A DNA stretch of 38,525 nt, taken from an uncultured Neglectibacter sp. (lineage in GTDB: Bacteria > Bacillota > Clostridia > Oscillospirales > Acutalibacteraceae). Under the pieces are notes generated by a model, which saw nothing but the letters and a program-made list of their open reading frames with translations, did no database searches and was not told the DNA's origin. Location of the stretch: assembly GCA_904374805.1 (NCBI GenBank), contig CAJFEW010000045.1, positions 1 to 38,525 of the forward strand, given 5' to 3'. The position numbers and the translations under genes are program-made. Below, piece after piece: positions 7,844 to 14,897 of this stretch. The stretch's first letter is position 1; every line of letters begins with the position of its first letter.

Positions 7844-9094
7844 TTAAAAATCCGCGATGCGAACGCGGTTCGCTAAACGCAGCCCCTGTTTTTCCAAGTC
7901 AGGCTCTTTCTCACGCAGCTCCTCTTCCGCGATCTGCGGCAGGGTAAAGCCCGCTTCCCCCGGCTCCTCGTCCCGGCGAATCAACCGCACAGCCTTCGGG
8001 AAGACTTGCTGCGCCCGGTCAAACAAGCTGTCCGAGTCCCCCTCTCCCGTCACGCGGACAAACACGTCTTGGGGTGTGACGTCCCAAGGCTCCACATAAT
8101 CGGGTTTGGCGTCCTCCCAGTAGAGGATCTTCCGGTTGGACCGCAGGTGGCGCACACAATCGATCACATCCGCCACCACGGCGCTGGCCGTGGGGAGTTT
8201 GCCGGCCCCTTTCCCGTAGAACACCACATCTCCTGTGGCGTCCCCGCGGACCAGGATGCCGTTAAACACGTCGTCTACATTGGCCAACTGGCTTTCCCGG
8301 GAAATAAACATGGGAGAGACCAGAATGTGCAGCCGGCCGTTTTCCAGCATTTTCGCCTCGCCGATCAGTTTGATCACGCCGCCCCAAGCAGAGGCGTACC
8401 CCACATCCTCTTTAGTGATCGCTGTAATGCCCTCTGTATGGACACTGTCTGGATAGACGTGGGTCCCGTAGGCAAGAGACGCTAAAATGCAAATCTTCCG
8501 GCAGGCGTCCACTCCCTCTACATCCGCAGAGGGATCCCGTTCTGCGTAGCCCAGCTGCTGGGCCAAGTGGAGCGCATCTGCAAAGACCATGCCCTCCCGG
8601 ATCATCTTCGTCAAAATAAAATTGGTGGTGCCGTTTAAAATGCCGGCAATCTCTGTCACCTCGTTGGCAGCCAGGCACTGGCTGATGGGCCGGATGATGG
8701 GAATGCCCCCTCCCACGCTGGCCTCAAAGAGAAAGTTCAGGTTATTCTTCTGGGCCAGTGCCAGAAGCTCTGCACCCTTTTGGGCCACCAACTCCTTGTT
8801 GGAAGTGACCACGCTTTTTCCCTTCTCCAAACAGGCTTTCGTGTAGGAGAAGGCAGGCTCCAAGCCGCCCATGACCTCCACCACGATTTTGATTTCCGGA
8901 TCGTCCAAAATCTCCTGAAAATCTTTGGTAAACAGGCCGTTGTAAGGAAGCTGGGGAAACTCCCGCAGATCTAAAATCCGCTTGACATGAATCTCCTCTT
9001 TGGCACGTTTGGCAATGCTGTCCTTGTGGGTCAGCAGCACTTCCAAAACACCGGAACCCACCACACCGTGGCCAAGCACTGCGATTTCTGCCAT
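7844..9094 (-). CDS. hom: Homoserine dehydrogenase
   Basis: Reduces aspartate semialdehyde to homoserine with NAD(P)H, at the branch to threonine and methionine. The 416-residue protein has the N-terminal Rossmann motif VLGHGVVGSGV (6-16), the VEVMGG and TSNKELVA segments, the catalytic domain with FEASVGGGIPII, GILNGTTNFILT and GYAERDPSADVEGVDACRK, and a C-terminal ACT domain starting near 340 (VFVRVTGEGDSD). This is the usual Gram-positive length with regulatory ACT. The ATG follows AAAGGAATGG. It is the second gene of the operon behind the ACT-domain protein and 13 bases before the broken homoserine kinase gene. Confidence 0.95.
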   Translation of the reverse strand: MAEIAVLGHGVVGSGVLEVLLTHKDSIAKRAKEEIHVKRILDLREFPQLPYNGLFTKDFQEILDDPEIKIVVEVMGGLEPAFSYTKACLEKGKSVVTSNKELVAQKGAELLALAQKNNLNFLFEASVGGGIPIIRPISQCLAANEVTEIAGILNGTTNFILTKMIREGMVFADALHLAQQLGYAERDPSADVEGVDACRKICILASLAYGTHVYPDSVHTEGITAITKEDVGYASAWGGVIKLIGEAKMLENGRLHILVSPMFISRESQLANVDDVFNGILVRGDATGDVVFYGKGAGKLPTASAVVADVIDCVRHLRSNRKILYWEDAKPDYVEPWDVTPQDVFVRVTGEGDSDSLFDRAQQVFPKAVRLIRRDEEPGEAGFTLPQIAEEELREKEPDLEKQGLRLANRVRIADF

Positions 9095-9147
9095 ACACTA
9101 CCATTCCTTTCTATCCCCTGCCCTGGGCAGGAGCTTGGTAAAAACCA

Positions 9148-9585
9148 TCAATCCATGATGCTGTCAATCTTTATGACGCCTTCCACCTGCAGAAGCATGT
9201 CCAGTAAATCCCCGGGGTCCACTTCCATTTTATCCGTTCGGGCGGACACGGACACAAAAGCCCTTCCCTTTACGGGAATGTTCTGATTCACAGTGAGAAT
9301 GTTGGCCCCCTGCTGATAAAACACGGTCAGCAGGCTCACCAGCACGCCCGGCCGGTCTGTGAGGATCACCTGCACAGTGAGAATGCCGGAAGACGCCTTT
9401 TGGGAGTAGGGGAAAACAGCGTCCCGGTATTTGTAGTACACACTGCGGGAAATGCCCGCCAGGCGCACAGCTTCTGAGGTGGTGGAAGCCTCTCCGCTTT
9501 CCAAAAGGGCGTTGGCCTTCACCACTTTTTGATATACGTCCGGCAGGACTTTTTCATCAACTACTAAATAAGAATCGCTTTTCAT
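9148..9585 (-). CDS. ACT domain-containing protein (UPF0735/PheB-like)
   Basis: A 145-residue protein. Residues 1-65 contain a helical DNA-binding-like segment (TTSEAVRLAGISRSVYYKYRD), and residues 70-145 form an ACT domain (LTVQVILTDRPGVLVSLLTV), the fold that binds amino acids. In Firmicutes this family is repeatedly found just before hom and is thought to be regulatory, sensing an amino acid end product; no enzyme activity is established. It opens the operon: promoter at 9625-9653, ATG with AGGTG upstream, hom 53 bases downstream. The helix-turn-helix look suggests a transcriptional role, which is inference. Confidence 0.9.
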   Translation of the reverse strand: MKSDSYLVVDEKVLPDVYQKVVKANALLESGEASTTSEAVRLAGISRSVYYKYRDAVFPYSQKASSGILTVQVILTDRPGVLVSLLTVFYQQGANILTVNQNIPVKGRAFVSVSARTDKMEVDPGDLLDMLLQVEGVIKIDSIMD

Positions 9586-9624
9586 TGTTCACCTACAGAA
9601 TACGATTGTCTTGTCACAGCGAAC

Positions 9625-9653
9625 AGTTTACCACAGTGCACGCAAAAAATCAA
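9625..9653 (-). promoter_or_regulatory. Sigma-A promoter of the ACT-hom-thrB-lysC operon
   Basis: Minus-strand TTGATT (9648-9653), exactly 17 bases, then TAAACT (9625-9630), about 40 bases upstream of the ACT-protein start. No T-box or lysine riboswitch is visible in the short leader. Confidence 0.6.
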
Positions 9654-9666
9654 GCCCCGATACAAC

Positions 9667-9705
9667 AAAAACTGCCGAAAAGAGCCTTTCTCACGGCAGT
9701 TTTTG
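9667..9705. terminator. Bidirectional-looking terminator after the penicillin-binding protein
   Basis: AAAACTGCCG (9668-9677) pairs with CGGCAGTTTT (9694-9703) around a 16-base loop; on the minus strand the stem is followed by TTTTGTTG. It lies just past the stop of the penicillin-binding protein gene and insulates the operon promoter next to it. Confidence 0.7.
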
Positions 9706-9729
9706 CATATTCATTCAAAGAGTGCCTGC

Positions 9730-12312
9730 TCAAGCGCCGGCCGTGACGCCGGACGTCTCACCACCCTCGCCTCCACCGGGAACATCTGTGGGAGGCGCCT
9801 CCGTAGCAGGAGGCGGTGTGGGCGAGCTCTCCGAAGGTTCAGGCGGCGGAGAGGGCTCTTGCGTTGGCGGAGGCGTGGGTGTACTGGGCGTTTCCGAGGA
9901 GGAGGAACCAGGATCTTCCGGCCCGCTGGAGGAAGGCTCCTCCGAAGAAACACCAGGCGTGGGCGAAGCGGAAACTCCCGGAGAAGGAGACACCGAGGGC
10001 TCCTGGGAGGGATCCACGCTGGGAGAGGGGTCCACACTGGGAGAAGGCGACACGGACACCGCCGGCCCTGCCACGTGGTCGGAACCGCCGTTGCACTGTC
10101 CGGGCAGGTTGTTGGAATCGTACCAGCCCACTGCCGTGTCGTAGCAGTTGGGGCCCGCAATCTTTCCGCTGCTGCGGCAGAAGGTGTACTGGGTCACATT
10201 GTCGCTGAGAACCCACTCCTTGCCGGACCAATCGTAATTGTTCAAATACTCAATCACAGCCCGCCAAGTGACCTTACAGGTGTTGCTGTCCTCCAGGGTT
10301 TCCGGGTAGAGATATCCGTTCCACAAGCCAGCCACACAGTAAGGAGTGCCGCCCACAAAAGTCAGGTCGTTGCCGCTATCAGTGGTACCGGTCTTGGCAA
10401 ACATATCCACGCCAATGCCGGACATGATGTTCACAGCCGTACCAACGCCTACGTCGGAATACCCGGTGACAGGCAGGTGCAGCAGCTTGTTCATAATGGT
10501 GGCGTTCTCCTCGGACATCACCCGTTCTCCCGTGTTGTCCCGGTTGTCCAGGATCACGTTGCCCTGGTGGTCCTTCACATAGGTGTAGGTATAGGGCTCA
10601 TAGTACAGGCCGCCGTTGGCAAACATGGCAAACCCTGCGGTCATTTCCTCCATGGTCACGCCGTAGGTCTGGCCGCCCAAAGCCATGGCGGACAAGCTGT
10701 GGGAGTCATCTTCCGTAAGGCTGGTAAAGTGCAGTTTCTCAGTCAGCCACTGGTAGCAGGCCTCCGGGGTCAGCTCCCGGGCAAGCCAAGCCGCCGGTGC
10801 GTTCTGCGAAACCATAATGGCGTCGTCCACATTCAAGTGGCCCAAATACTCCCGGGACACGTTTTGGGGACCTTCCTGGGTGGAACCCTCCCCAAAGTAA
10901 TCGGGAACCGGGCTGTCGTTGAGCACAGAGCCGTAGGTGATGGCGCCGGTCTCCAGCCCCAGGGAGTACACACTTAAAGGCTTGATGGAAGAGCCGGACT
11001 GCCTGCGGGTCTGGGTGGCACGGTTTTCCAACAGCACGCCCTCCCGCTCATAGCGGCTGCCCACAACGGCGATCACACGTCCCGAATAGGGATCCATGAC
11101 GAAAAGGCCTGCCTCGATATTTTCATCTTCCGGCATGCAATCCCCCGTGAGGAACATCTGCTCCAGATCATTTTGAATCTGCGGATCCATGGCGGTGTGA
11201 ATCTCCAGGCCGGAGTTGTAGATCATATCCACCGCAATATCGTAGGAATACCCATAGGTGGCCTGCAGGTCCTCCACAATCTCGTTGAACATGGCGTCGA
11301 TATACCAGTTCCAGGAATTGAGGTCCTGCTGCTCTTCCACACTTTCGGTTTCCTGCACTTCCCCGCCGCCGAAGGTCATGGTGTCCAGCTCGGCCAGGGC
11401 CTGATTGTACTCCTCTTCCGTGATGGGGGCAATCTGGCCCTCCAGGTCCGAGGTGATCACCAGCTCATCGTTGCTTTCGTCTCCATCGGACAGGTCCCAC
11501 ATCCGGTCCAGCACCGTACGTGCCCGGTTTTTAGCCTCTTCCGGGAACACCAGGGGGTTGTACTGGGAGGGGTTCTGGGTGATGCCGGCAATCAAAGCGC
11601 ACTGGGCCAGGGAACACTCTGCAATGCTCTTTCCGAAGTAGGCCTTGGCTGCCGCCTCTACCCCTTCGTTCTGTCCGCCGTAGTTCACCACGTTGAGATA
11701 GGCCTCCAAAATCTGCTGCTTGGAGTACTTCTTCTCCATATTCAAAGCGGTAAAGATCTCTCGAACCTTACGAAGAATACTCACCTGGTTTTCCTTGGTG
11801 ATGTTCTTGATAAGCTGCTGGGTCAGGGTGGAACCGCCCCCGCTGCCTCCGGAAAACAGCTTGACCACAGCGCCCGCCGTATTCCACCAGTCCACGCCTT
11901 TGTGCTCACTGAACCGGTGGTCCTCAATGGCAATCTGCGCTGTCTTCATATAGGTAGGGATGTCGCCCAAAGAGACCCACTCTCGGTTGGCGTCCCGGTA
12001 AATGGTCATGTATTCCGTGGAGTTTCCCGCCTCATCGTCCACATAGACAAAGCTGGAGTAACTCAAAGACATGGCGGATAAATCCGGGGGCTCCACATCC
12101 CGAAAGCTCAGCAGGAACGCAGCCACGGAAAGAAACACAAGCAGCCCGGATATACACAAAATACACAGCACTGTTTTGATCGCTTTCCAAACCATGCCGC
12201 CCACTGTCTTGGCCGTGGCGCCGGCCGTTTGCGAAAGCTCCCCCTCCGTCCGCTGAGACGGCGCCGGGGAATTGCCGGAAGTATACTTATTCATATCTCG
12301 TTTGTCTAACAC
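9730..12312 (-). CDS. Class A penicillin-binding protein (transglycosylase/transpeptidase)
   Basis: Bifunctional peptidoglycan synthase of about 860 residues. After a short cytoplasmic segment one membrane helix (about 45-70, IKTVLCILCISGLLVFLSVA) anchors it. The GT51 glycosyltransferase domain shows EDHRFSEHKGVD with the catalytic glutamate, GGGSTLTQQLIKN and EAYLNVVNYGG. The transpeptidase domain has SGSSIKP (S-x-x-K serine), VSQNAPA (S-x-N) and AKTGTTD (K-T-G). The last about 110 residues are low-complexity Pro/Ser/Glu (repeats of S-V-D-P-S-P), probably an extracellular linker through the wall. The GTG start at 12312 is chosen because AAGGAGG lies 6 bases before it; the frame is open further upstream without a ribosome site. 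The gene is divergent from the BofC-like gene, sharing an 86-base control region. Confidence 0.93.
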   Translation of the reverse strand: MLDKRDMNKYTSGNSPAPSQRTEGELSQTAGATAKTVGGMVWKAIKTVLCILCISGLLVFLSVAAFLLSFRDVEPPDLSAMSLSYSSFVYVDDEAGNSTEYMTIYRDANREWVSLGDIPTYMKTAQIAIEDHRFSEHKGVDWWNTAGAVVKLFSGGSGGGSTLTQQLIKNITKENQVSILRKVREIFTALNMEKKYSKQQILEAYLNVVNYGGQNEGVEAAAKAYFGKSIAECSLAQCALIAGITQNPSQYNPLVFPEEAKNRARTVLDRMWDLSDGDESNDELVITSDLEGQIAPITEEEYNQALAELDTMTFGGGEVQETESVEEQQDLNSWNWYIDAMFNEIVEDLQATYGYSYDIAVDMIYNSGLEIHTAMDPQIQNDLEQMFLTGDCMPEDENIEAGLFVMDPYSGRVIAVVGSRYEREGVLLENRATQTRRQSGSSIKPLSVYSLGLETGAITYGSVLNDSPVPDYFGEGSTQEGPQNVSREYLGHLNVDDAIMVSQNAPAAWLARELTPEACYQWLTEKLHFTSLTEDDSHSLSAMALGGQTYGVTMEEMTAGFAMFANGGLYYEPYTYTYVKDHQGNVILDNRDNTGERVMSEENATIMNKLLHLPVTGYSDVGVGTAVNIMSGIGVDMFAKTGTTDSGNDLTFVGGTPYCVAGLWNGYLYPETLEDSNTCKVTWRAVIEYLNNYDWSGKEWVLSDNVTQYTFCRSSGKIAGPNCYDTAVGWYDSNNLPGQCNGGSDHVAGPAVSVSPSPSVDPSPSVDPSQEPSVSPSPGVSASPTPGVSSEEPSSSGPEDPGSSSSETPSTPTPPPTQEPSPPPEPSESSPTPPPATEAPPTDVPGGGEGGETSGVTAGA

Positions 12313-12398
12313 TGGTTTCCTCCTTGCGGCGAAAAAACGCCGGTTTCTTGGCATAAAACGGGAAAAAACACCCATACTTCATGCCGAGGTGATTTCAA

Positions 12399-12800
12399 GT
12401 GGATGTAAAAAAGCCCAGAGATTACAAAAAGGCAACCATGGCTGCCATACTGGTCACAATCGCTGCCCTTGCCGTCACCGTAGGGGCCCAGGCCATGCGG
12501 CAGGAAAGGGTTGTCCCCACCCAGGGGACACCCCATGAGAATAACAGTAGTTATTATACCCCAAACCCCTCTGCAAGTCAAGAAAGCAGCGGCGCCTCTA
12601 CCCAGGAGGAAGACGGACCCTACCGCATCGCCTTGTACGAGGGAAAAATCGGCGTCTTTCAAGAAGGGGAAACAGAGCCTTATCTTCTGGCGGACGTGAG
12701 CGTGTATCTGCTGCCCGAGGAGGACATCGCCCTGTTGCGCCGAGGCATATCTGCGGAAAACCTGACAGAGGTGCGGCGAATTTTAGAAGATTACAACTAG
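12399..12800 (+). CDS. Membrane-anchored BofC C-terminal-domain-like protein
   Basis: A 133-residue protein: a basic start (MDVKKPRDYKK), one membrane helix (about 14-32, MAAILVTIAALAVTVGAQAM), a Ser/Asn-rich linker, then about 60 residues (YRIALYEGKIGVFQEGE to LTEVRRILEDYN) like the C-terminal domain of BofC, the forespore intermembrane protein that restrains the sporulation protease SpoIVB. The resemblance is in the pattern Y-x-x-x-x-y-x-G-x-I-x-V-F and a closing L-x-x-x-L-E-D-Y-x-S/N type helix; such short versions are common in Clostridia and not functionally proven. GTG start with GAGGTGA 6 bases before it. It is divergent from the penicillin-binding protein and ends at a strong terminator. 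Confidence 0.65.
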   Translation: MDVKKPRDYKKATMAAILVTIAALAVTVGAQAMRQERVVPTQGTPHENNSSYYTPNPSASQESSGASTQEEDGPYRIALYEGKIGVFQEGETEPYLLADVSVYLLPEEDIALLRRGISAENLTEVRRILEDYN

Positions 12801-12843
12801 GCTTCTTACCGTTCTCCCAGGCAGCTTTCCGGTCGGTTCCATG

Positions 12844-12879
12844 GAAAACGCCCTGCCGTTTTCCCGGCAGGGCGTTTTC
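12844..12879. terminator. Bidirectional terminator between BofC-like gene and spore protein gene
   Basis: GAAAACGCCCTGCCG and CGGCAGGGCGTTTTC form a perfect 15-bp stem with T-rich ends on both strands, placed between two converging genes. Confidence 0.8.
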
Positions 12880-12890
12880 AGAAGGGTCAT

Positions 12891-13082
12891 TTACTTCATG
12901 CTCTTCTCGTAAGACTCGATCATCTTTTTGACCATCTGACCGCCAATAGAACCGGCCTGGCGGGAGGTCAGGTCGCCGTTGTAGCCCTGCTTCAGGTTGA
13001 CGCCCACCTCAGAGGCAGACTCCATCTTAAAGCGGTTCATTGCTTCCTTGGCTTCGGGAACCATGCTGGAATTGCTCTTCAT
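12891..13082 (-). CDS. Alpha/beta-type small acid-soluble spore protein
   Basis: A 63-residue spore DNA-binding protein that coats and protects forespore DNA and is degraded on germination. Family signature: A-K-E-A-M-N-R-F-K-M-E-S-A-S-E-V-G-V, where the E-S-A-S-E-V resembles the germination-protease site, followed by NLKQGYNGDLTSRQAGSIGGQMVKKMI. ATG preceded by AAGGAG. The gene is monocistronic with a sigma-G-like promoter and a terminator shared with the converging BofC-like gene. Its presence is the best evidence that the organism sporulates. Confidence 0.95.
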   Translation of the reverse strand: MKSNSSMVPEAKEAMNRFKMESASEVGVNLKQGYNGDLTSRQAGSIGGQMVKKMIESYEKSMK

Positions 13083-13128
13083 TGTGTCTCTTCTCCTTCA
13101 AAAGAATTTTTCTCGCGTTTGCAGTAAC

Positions 13129-13158
13129 TAGTGTGACTCTTTCCGGGGAAGTTATGAA
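13129..13158 (-). promoter_or_regulatory. Sigma-G-like (forespore) promoter of the spore protein gene
   Basis: Minus-strand TTCATA (13153-13158) and CACACTA (13129-13135), separated by 17 bases, against the sigma-G consensus TGMATA and CATACTA. It lies 46 bases before the start codon. Confidence 0.55.
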
Positions 13159-13215
13159 TGACAATTCTTGCTAGTTCCGCCAGACTTGTCCTGTTTCCGA
13201 CGTTTTCAAAAACAC

Positions 13216-13635
13216 TTATCCCCGCTTTTCGTAATAGAGATTGACGCACAGCAGCAGCAAAAAGAGAAACAGCACCGCCACGCATAGCGTGACCCCCACA
13301 GGCAGAAGAAAGGCCAGGTCGAATCTCGTGTAACCCCACAGGCTGAGTACCGATGCCAGAAATAAAGCCTTGTTGAAGATCCGCATAGTCGTGCGGCTGG
13401 ACTTCATGGCCAGAAAAATGTCCCGCTCATCCCCTTGGCCGCCCACCCTCTCCTCGATGGGTTTATTGTGGAAAGCTTCGTAAAAATCGGTGACAGCCCA
13501 CACCCCTGTGATAAAGCCTACCGCCAACAATTCCCCATCCATGCGGAAGAACAGGCACACGCTCAGACAGATCAGGCATACAACTGCCATCACGCAGGCT
13601 AGCAGGAAATTTCCCGGATGTTTAATGCTTTTCAT
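13216..13635 (-). CDS. Small membrane protein, third of three related genes
   Basis: A 139-residue protein with four predicted membrane helices in two pairs (about 10-27, 33-50, 87-105, 112-132). Between the pairs lies a charged loop with QGDERDIFLAMKSSRTT, matching the D-E-R-x-x-x-x-x-x-K-T loop of the two upstream genes. The family was not named with certainty; it resembles DUF2178-type small membrane proteins often encoded beside XRE regulators. ATG with GGAGGG 6 bases upstream, 12 bases after the preceding stop, so it is the last gene of the XRE operon. Function unknown. Confidence 0.75.
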   Translation of the reverse strand: MKSIKHPGNFLLACVMAVVCLICLSVCLFFRMDGELLAVGFITGVWAVTDFYEAFHNKPIEERVGGQGDERDIFLAMKSSRTTMRIFNKALFLASVLSLWGYTRFDLAFLLPVGVTLCVAVLFLFLLLLCVNLYYEKRG

Positions 13636-13647
13636 AGCAATCCCTCC

Positions 13648-14067
13648 TCAGTTTTTCGACTCGTGATACAGGGCAGAGAAAAATTCCGCAAAAAAGGAGA
13701 TGGTGATGGAGAAGGCCAGCCCCACGCCTATGGCAATGAGCGATTTCTCCCCGGTGACGGCTCCGGCCACAAGCAGCAAAATCAGCAGGCCGAAGGAGAC
13801 AAGGCGGGTCCAGCGGAAGGCGGAGGTGCTTGTTTTCAGCTTGACCAATATGTTGCGCTCGTCCTGCTCCTCGATCTTGTCCTCACAGGCCAATTTGGGA
13901 GAAAGGCTGCGCAGCAGGGAACTGATCCCCAGCAGAAACAAAGCGCCCACCAGAATGCCGGCGGAGAGGTCAAAATCCTGCCGCCACAGGGACAGCATCA
14001 GATTGAGAAGGGACAGGACCAGCATACCCACGCCTGCCCAGAAATTTTTGTTGTGGTAAATTTTCAC
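13648..14067 (-). CDS. Small membrane protein, second of three related genes
   Basis: About 139 residues, four predicted membrane helices (about 8-25, 33-52, 86-104, 108-125 of the protein) and the central loop EEQDERNILVKLKTSTSAFRW, which shares D-E-R-N-x-L-x-x-x-K-T and a following aromatic-threonine segment with the gene before it. The GTG at 14065-14067 is chosen because GGGGGTGG lies 5 bases upstream; the frame is open 3 codons further. It lies 14 bases after the first membrane gene. Function unknown; the repeated loop suggests the three proteins act together or recognise the same partner. Confidence 0.7.
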   Translation of the reverse strand: MKIYHNKNFWAGVGMLVLSLLNLMLSLWRQDFDLSAGILVGALFLLGISSLLRSLSPKLACEDKIEEQDERNILVKLKTSTSAFRWTRLVSFGLLILLLVAGAVTGEKSLIAIGVGLAFSITISFFAEFFSALYHESKN

Positions 14068-14081
14068 AGAAACCACCCCCT

Positions 14082-14498
14082 TTACGTTTTCGCCCGGTAG
14101 TAGAGCCAGGCAACCAACTGCGCCAGGGCGGAAAGGACCAGCGCGTCAAAAAAGCCGGGGACTGCGTCCAGCCAGAACTGATTGCCTGTCAAAACAGAAA
14201 GGTACCCTGCGGCGAAGATGCCCACCAGGCAGAGGCGGCGGGTCCAATGAAGGGTAGCTGCGTAGGTCTTTTGACGAATCAACTGGTTTCGCTCGTCGGT
14301 TTTGTTGATCTCCTCCCACCGGGCAAATTTGTGGGAGCGGCTCAAGACGAGTTCCACTACGCCCATAACCACCAACACTCCGGCGGCCACCCACGCCGCA
14401 ACGGGTACGGGAAAGGGCGTATAGGTAGTGGGGAACACCACGCCCAAAAGGATAAAAAGCACGCCCCAAGCAAAACGCCCTCTGTTAAACGATTTCAC
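14082..14498 (-). CDS. Small membrane protein, first of three related genes
   Basis: About 138 residues with four predicted membrane helices and the central loop NKTDERNQLIRQKTYAATLHW, the same D-E-R-N-x-L-x-x-x-K-T pattern as its neighbours. The GTG start (14496-14498) overlaps the TGA of the XRE regulator in GTGTGA, with GGGAGG upstream, so translation is coupled to the regulator. Such an XRE-membrane pair is typical of small signalling or stress operons in Clostridia; whether the membrane protein controls the regulator is not known. Confidence 0.7.
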   Translation of the reverse strand: MKSFNRGRFAWGVLFILLGVVFPTTYTPFPVPVAAWVAAGVLVVMGVVELVLSRSHKFARWEEINKTDERNQLIRQKTYAATLHWTRRLCLVGIFAAGYLSVLTGNQFWLDAVPGFFDALVLSALAQLVAWLYYRAKT

Positions 14499-14713
14499 AC
14501 CGAGTCCTCCCTTTTCAAATTCTCCTCCAGACAGCAAAGCTCCTCCACAGTGACGCCGAACACCTTGGCCATGCGGTAGCTGAGCATCAGAGAGGGGTTG
14601 TACTGGCCTTTTTCAATGGAGATGATCGTGCGGGAGGAAACATGCACCAAGTCCGCCAGCTGCTGTTGGGTCATTCCCCGCTGGGTGCGCAGCTCCTTTA
14701 CTTTTGTCAGCAT
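14495..14713 (-). CDS. XRE-family transcriptional regulator
   Basis: A 72-residue protein that is almost only a Cro/CI helix-turn-helix: MTQQQLADLVHVSSRTIISIEKGQYNPS covers helices 2-4, closely matching the short regulators of the YozG/PadR-neighbour kind in Firmicutes. ATG with GGGAGGTG 7 bases upstream. It heads an operon with three membrane protein genes. Three tandem palindromes lie between its promoter and its start codon, so autorepression is likely. Confidence 0.9.
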   Translation of the reverse strand: MLTKVKELRTQRGMTQQQLADLVHVSSRTIISIEKGQYNPSLMLSYRMAKVFGVTVEELCCLEENLKREDSV

Positions 14714-14729
14714 GAAAACACCTCCCTGT

Positions 14730-14775
14730 ACGAAGTTTGCTTCATGAAGTCTCCTTCACATGAAGTTAACTTCAT
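14730..14775 (-). promoter_or_regulatory. Three tandem palindromic operators for the XRE regulator
   Basis: Three 16-base sites: ACGAAGTTTGCTTCAT (14730-14745), ATGAAGTCTCCTTCAC (14744-14759) and the perfect palindrome ATGAAGTTAACTTCAT (14760-14775). The last touches the -10 box and the others cover the leader, which fits repression of its own promoter. The assignment to the XRE protein is inference from position. Confidence 0.6.
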
Positions 14776-14802
14776 AATACACAGAGACGCAGTGTTTGTC
14801 AA
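14774..14802 (-). promoter_or_regulatory. Near-consensus sigma-A promoter of the XRE operon
   Basis: Minus-strand TTGACA (14797-14802), 17 bases, TATTAT (14774-14779). The strength of the promoter fits a repressor-controlled operon. Confidence 0.75.
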
Positions 14803-14841
14803 GAGGCAACCCACAGCAAAAAGAAAAACCTGGGAAGACGC

Positions 14842-14874
14842 AAAAAAGGCCGCCGGACACATTCCGGCAGCCTT
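14842..14874 (-). terminator. Terminator of the acetyltransferase gene
   Basis: Minus-strand AAGGCTGCCGG pairs with CCGGCGGCCTT (one T-G pair) around a 7-base loop and is followed by a run of T, 24 bases past the stop codon. Confidence 0.8.
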
Positions 14875-14897
14875 GTACACACAAGTGCGGCACACTT

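Noticed and set aside
9703-10977. Plus-strand frame of 424 codons with Arg/Gly-rich start
   Set aside because: It is the shadow of the penicillin-binding protein and its low-complexity tail.
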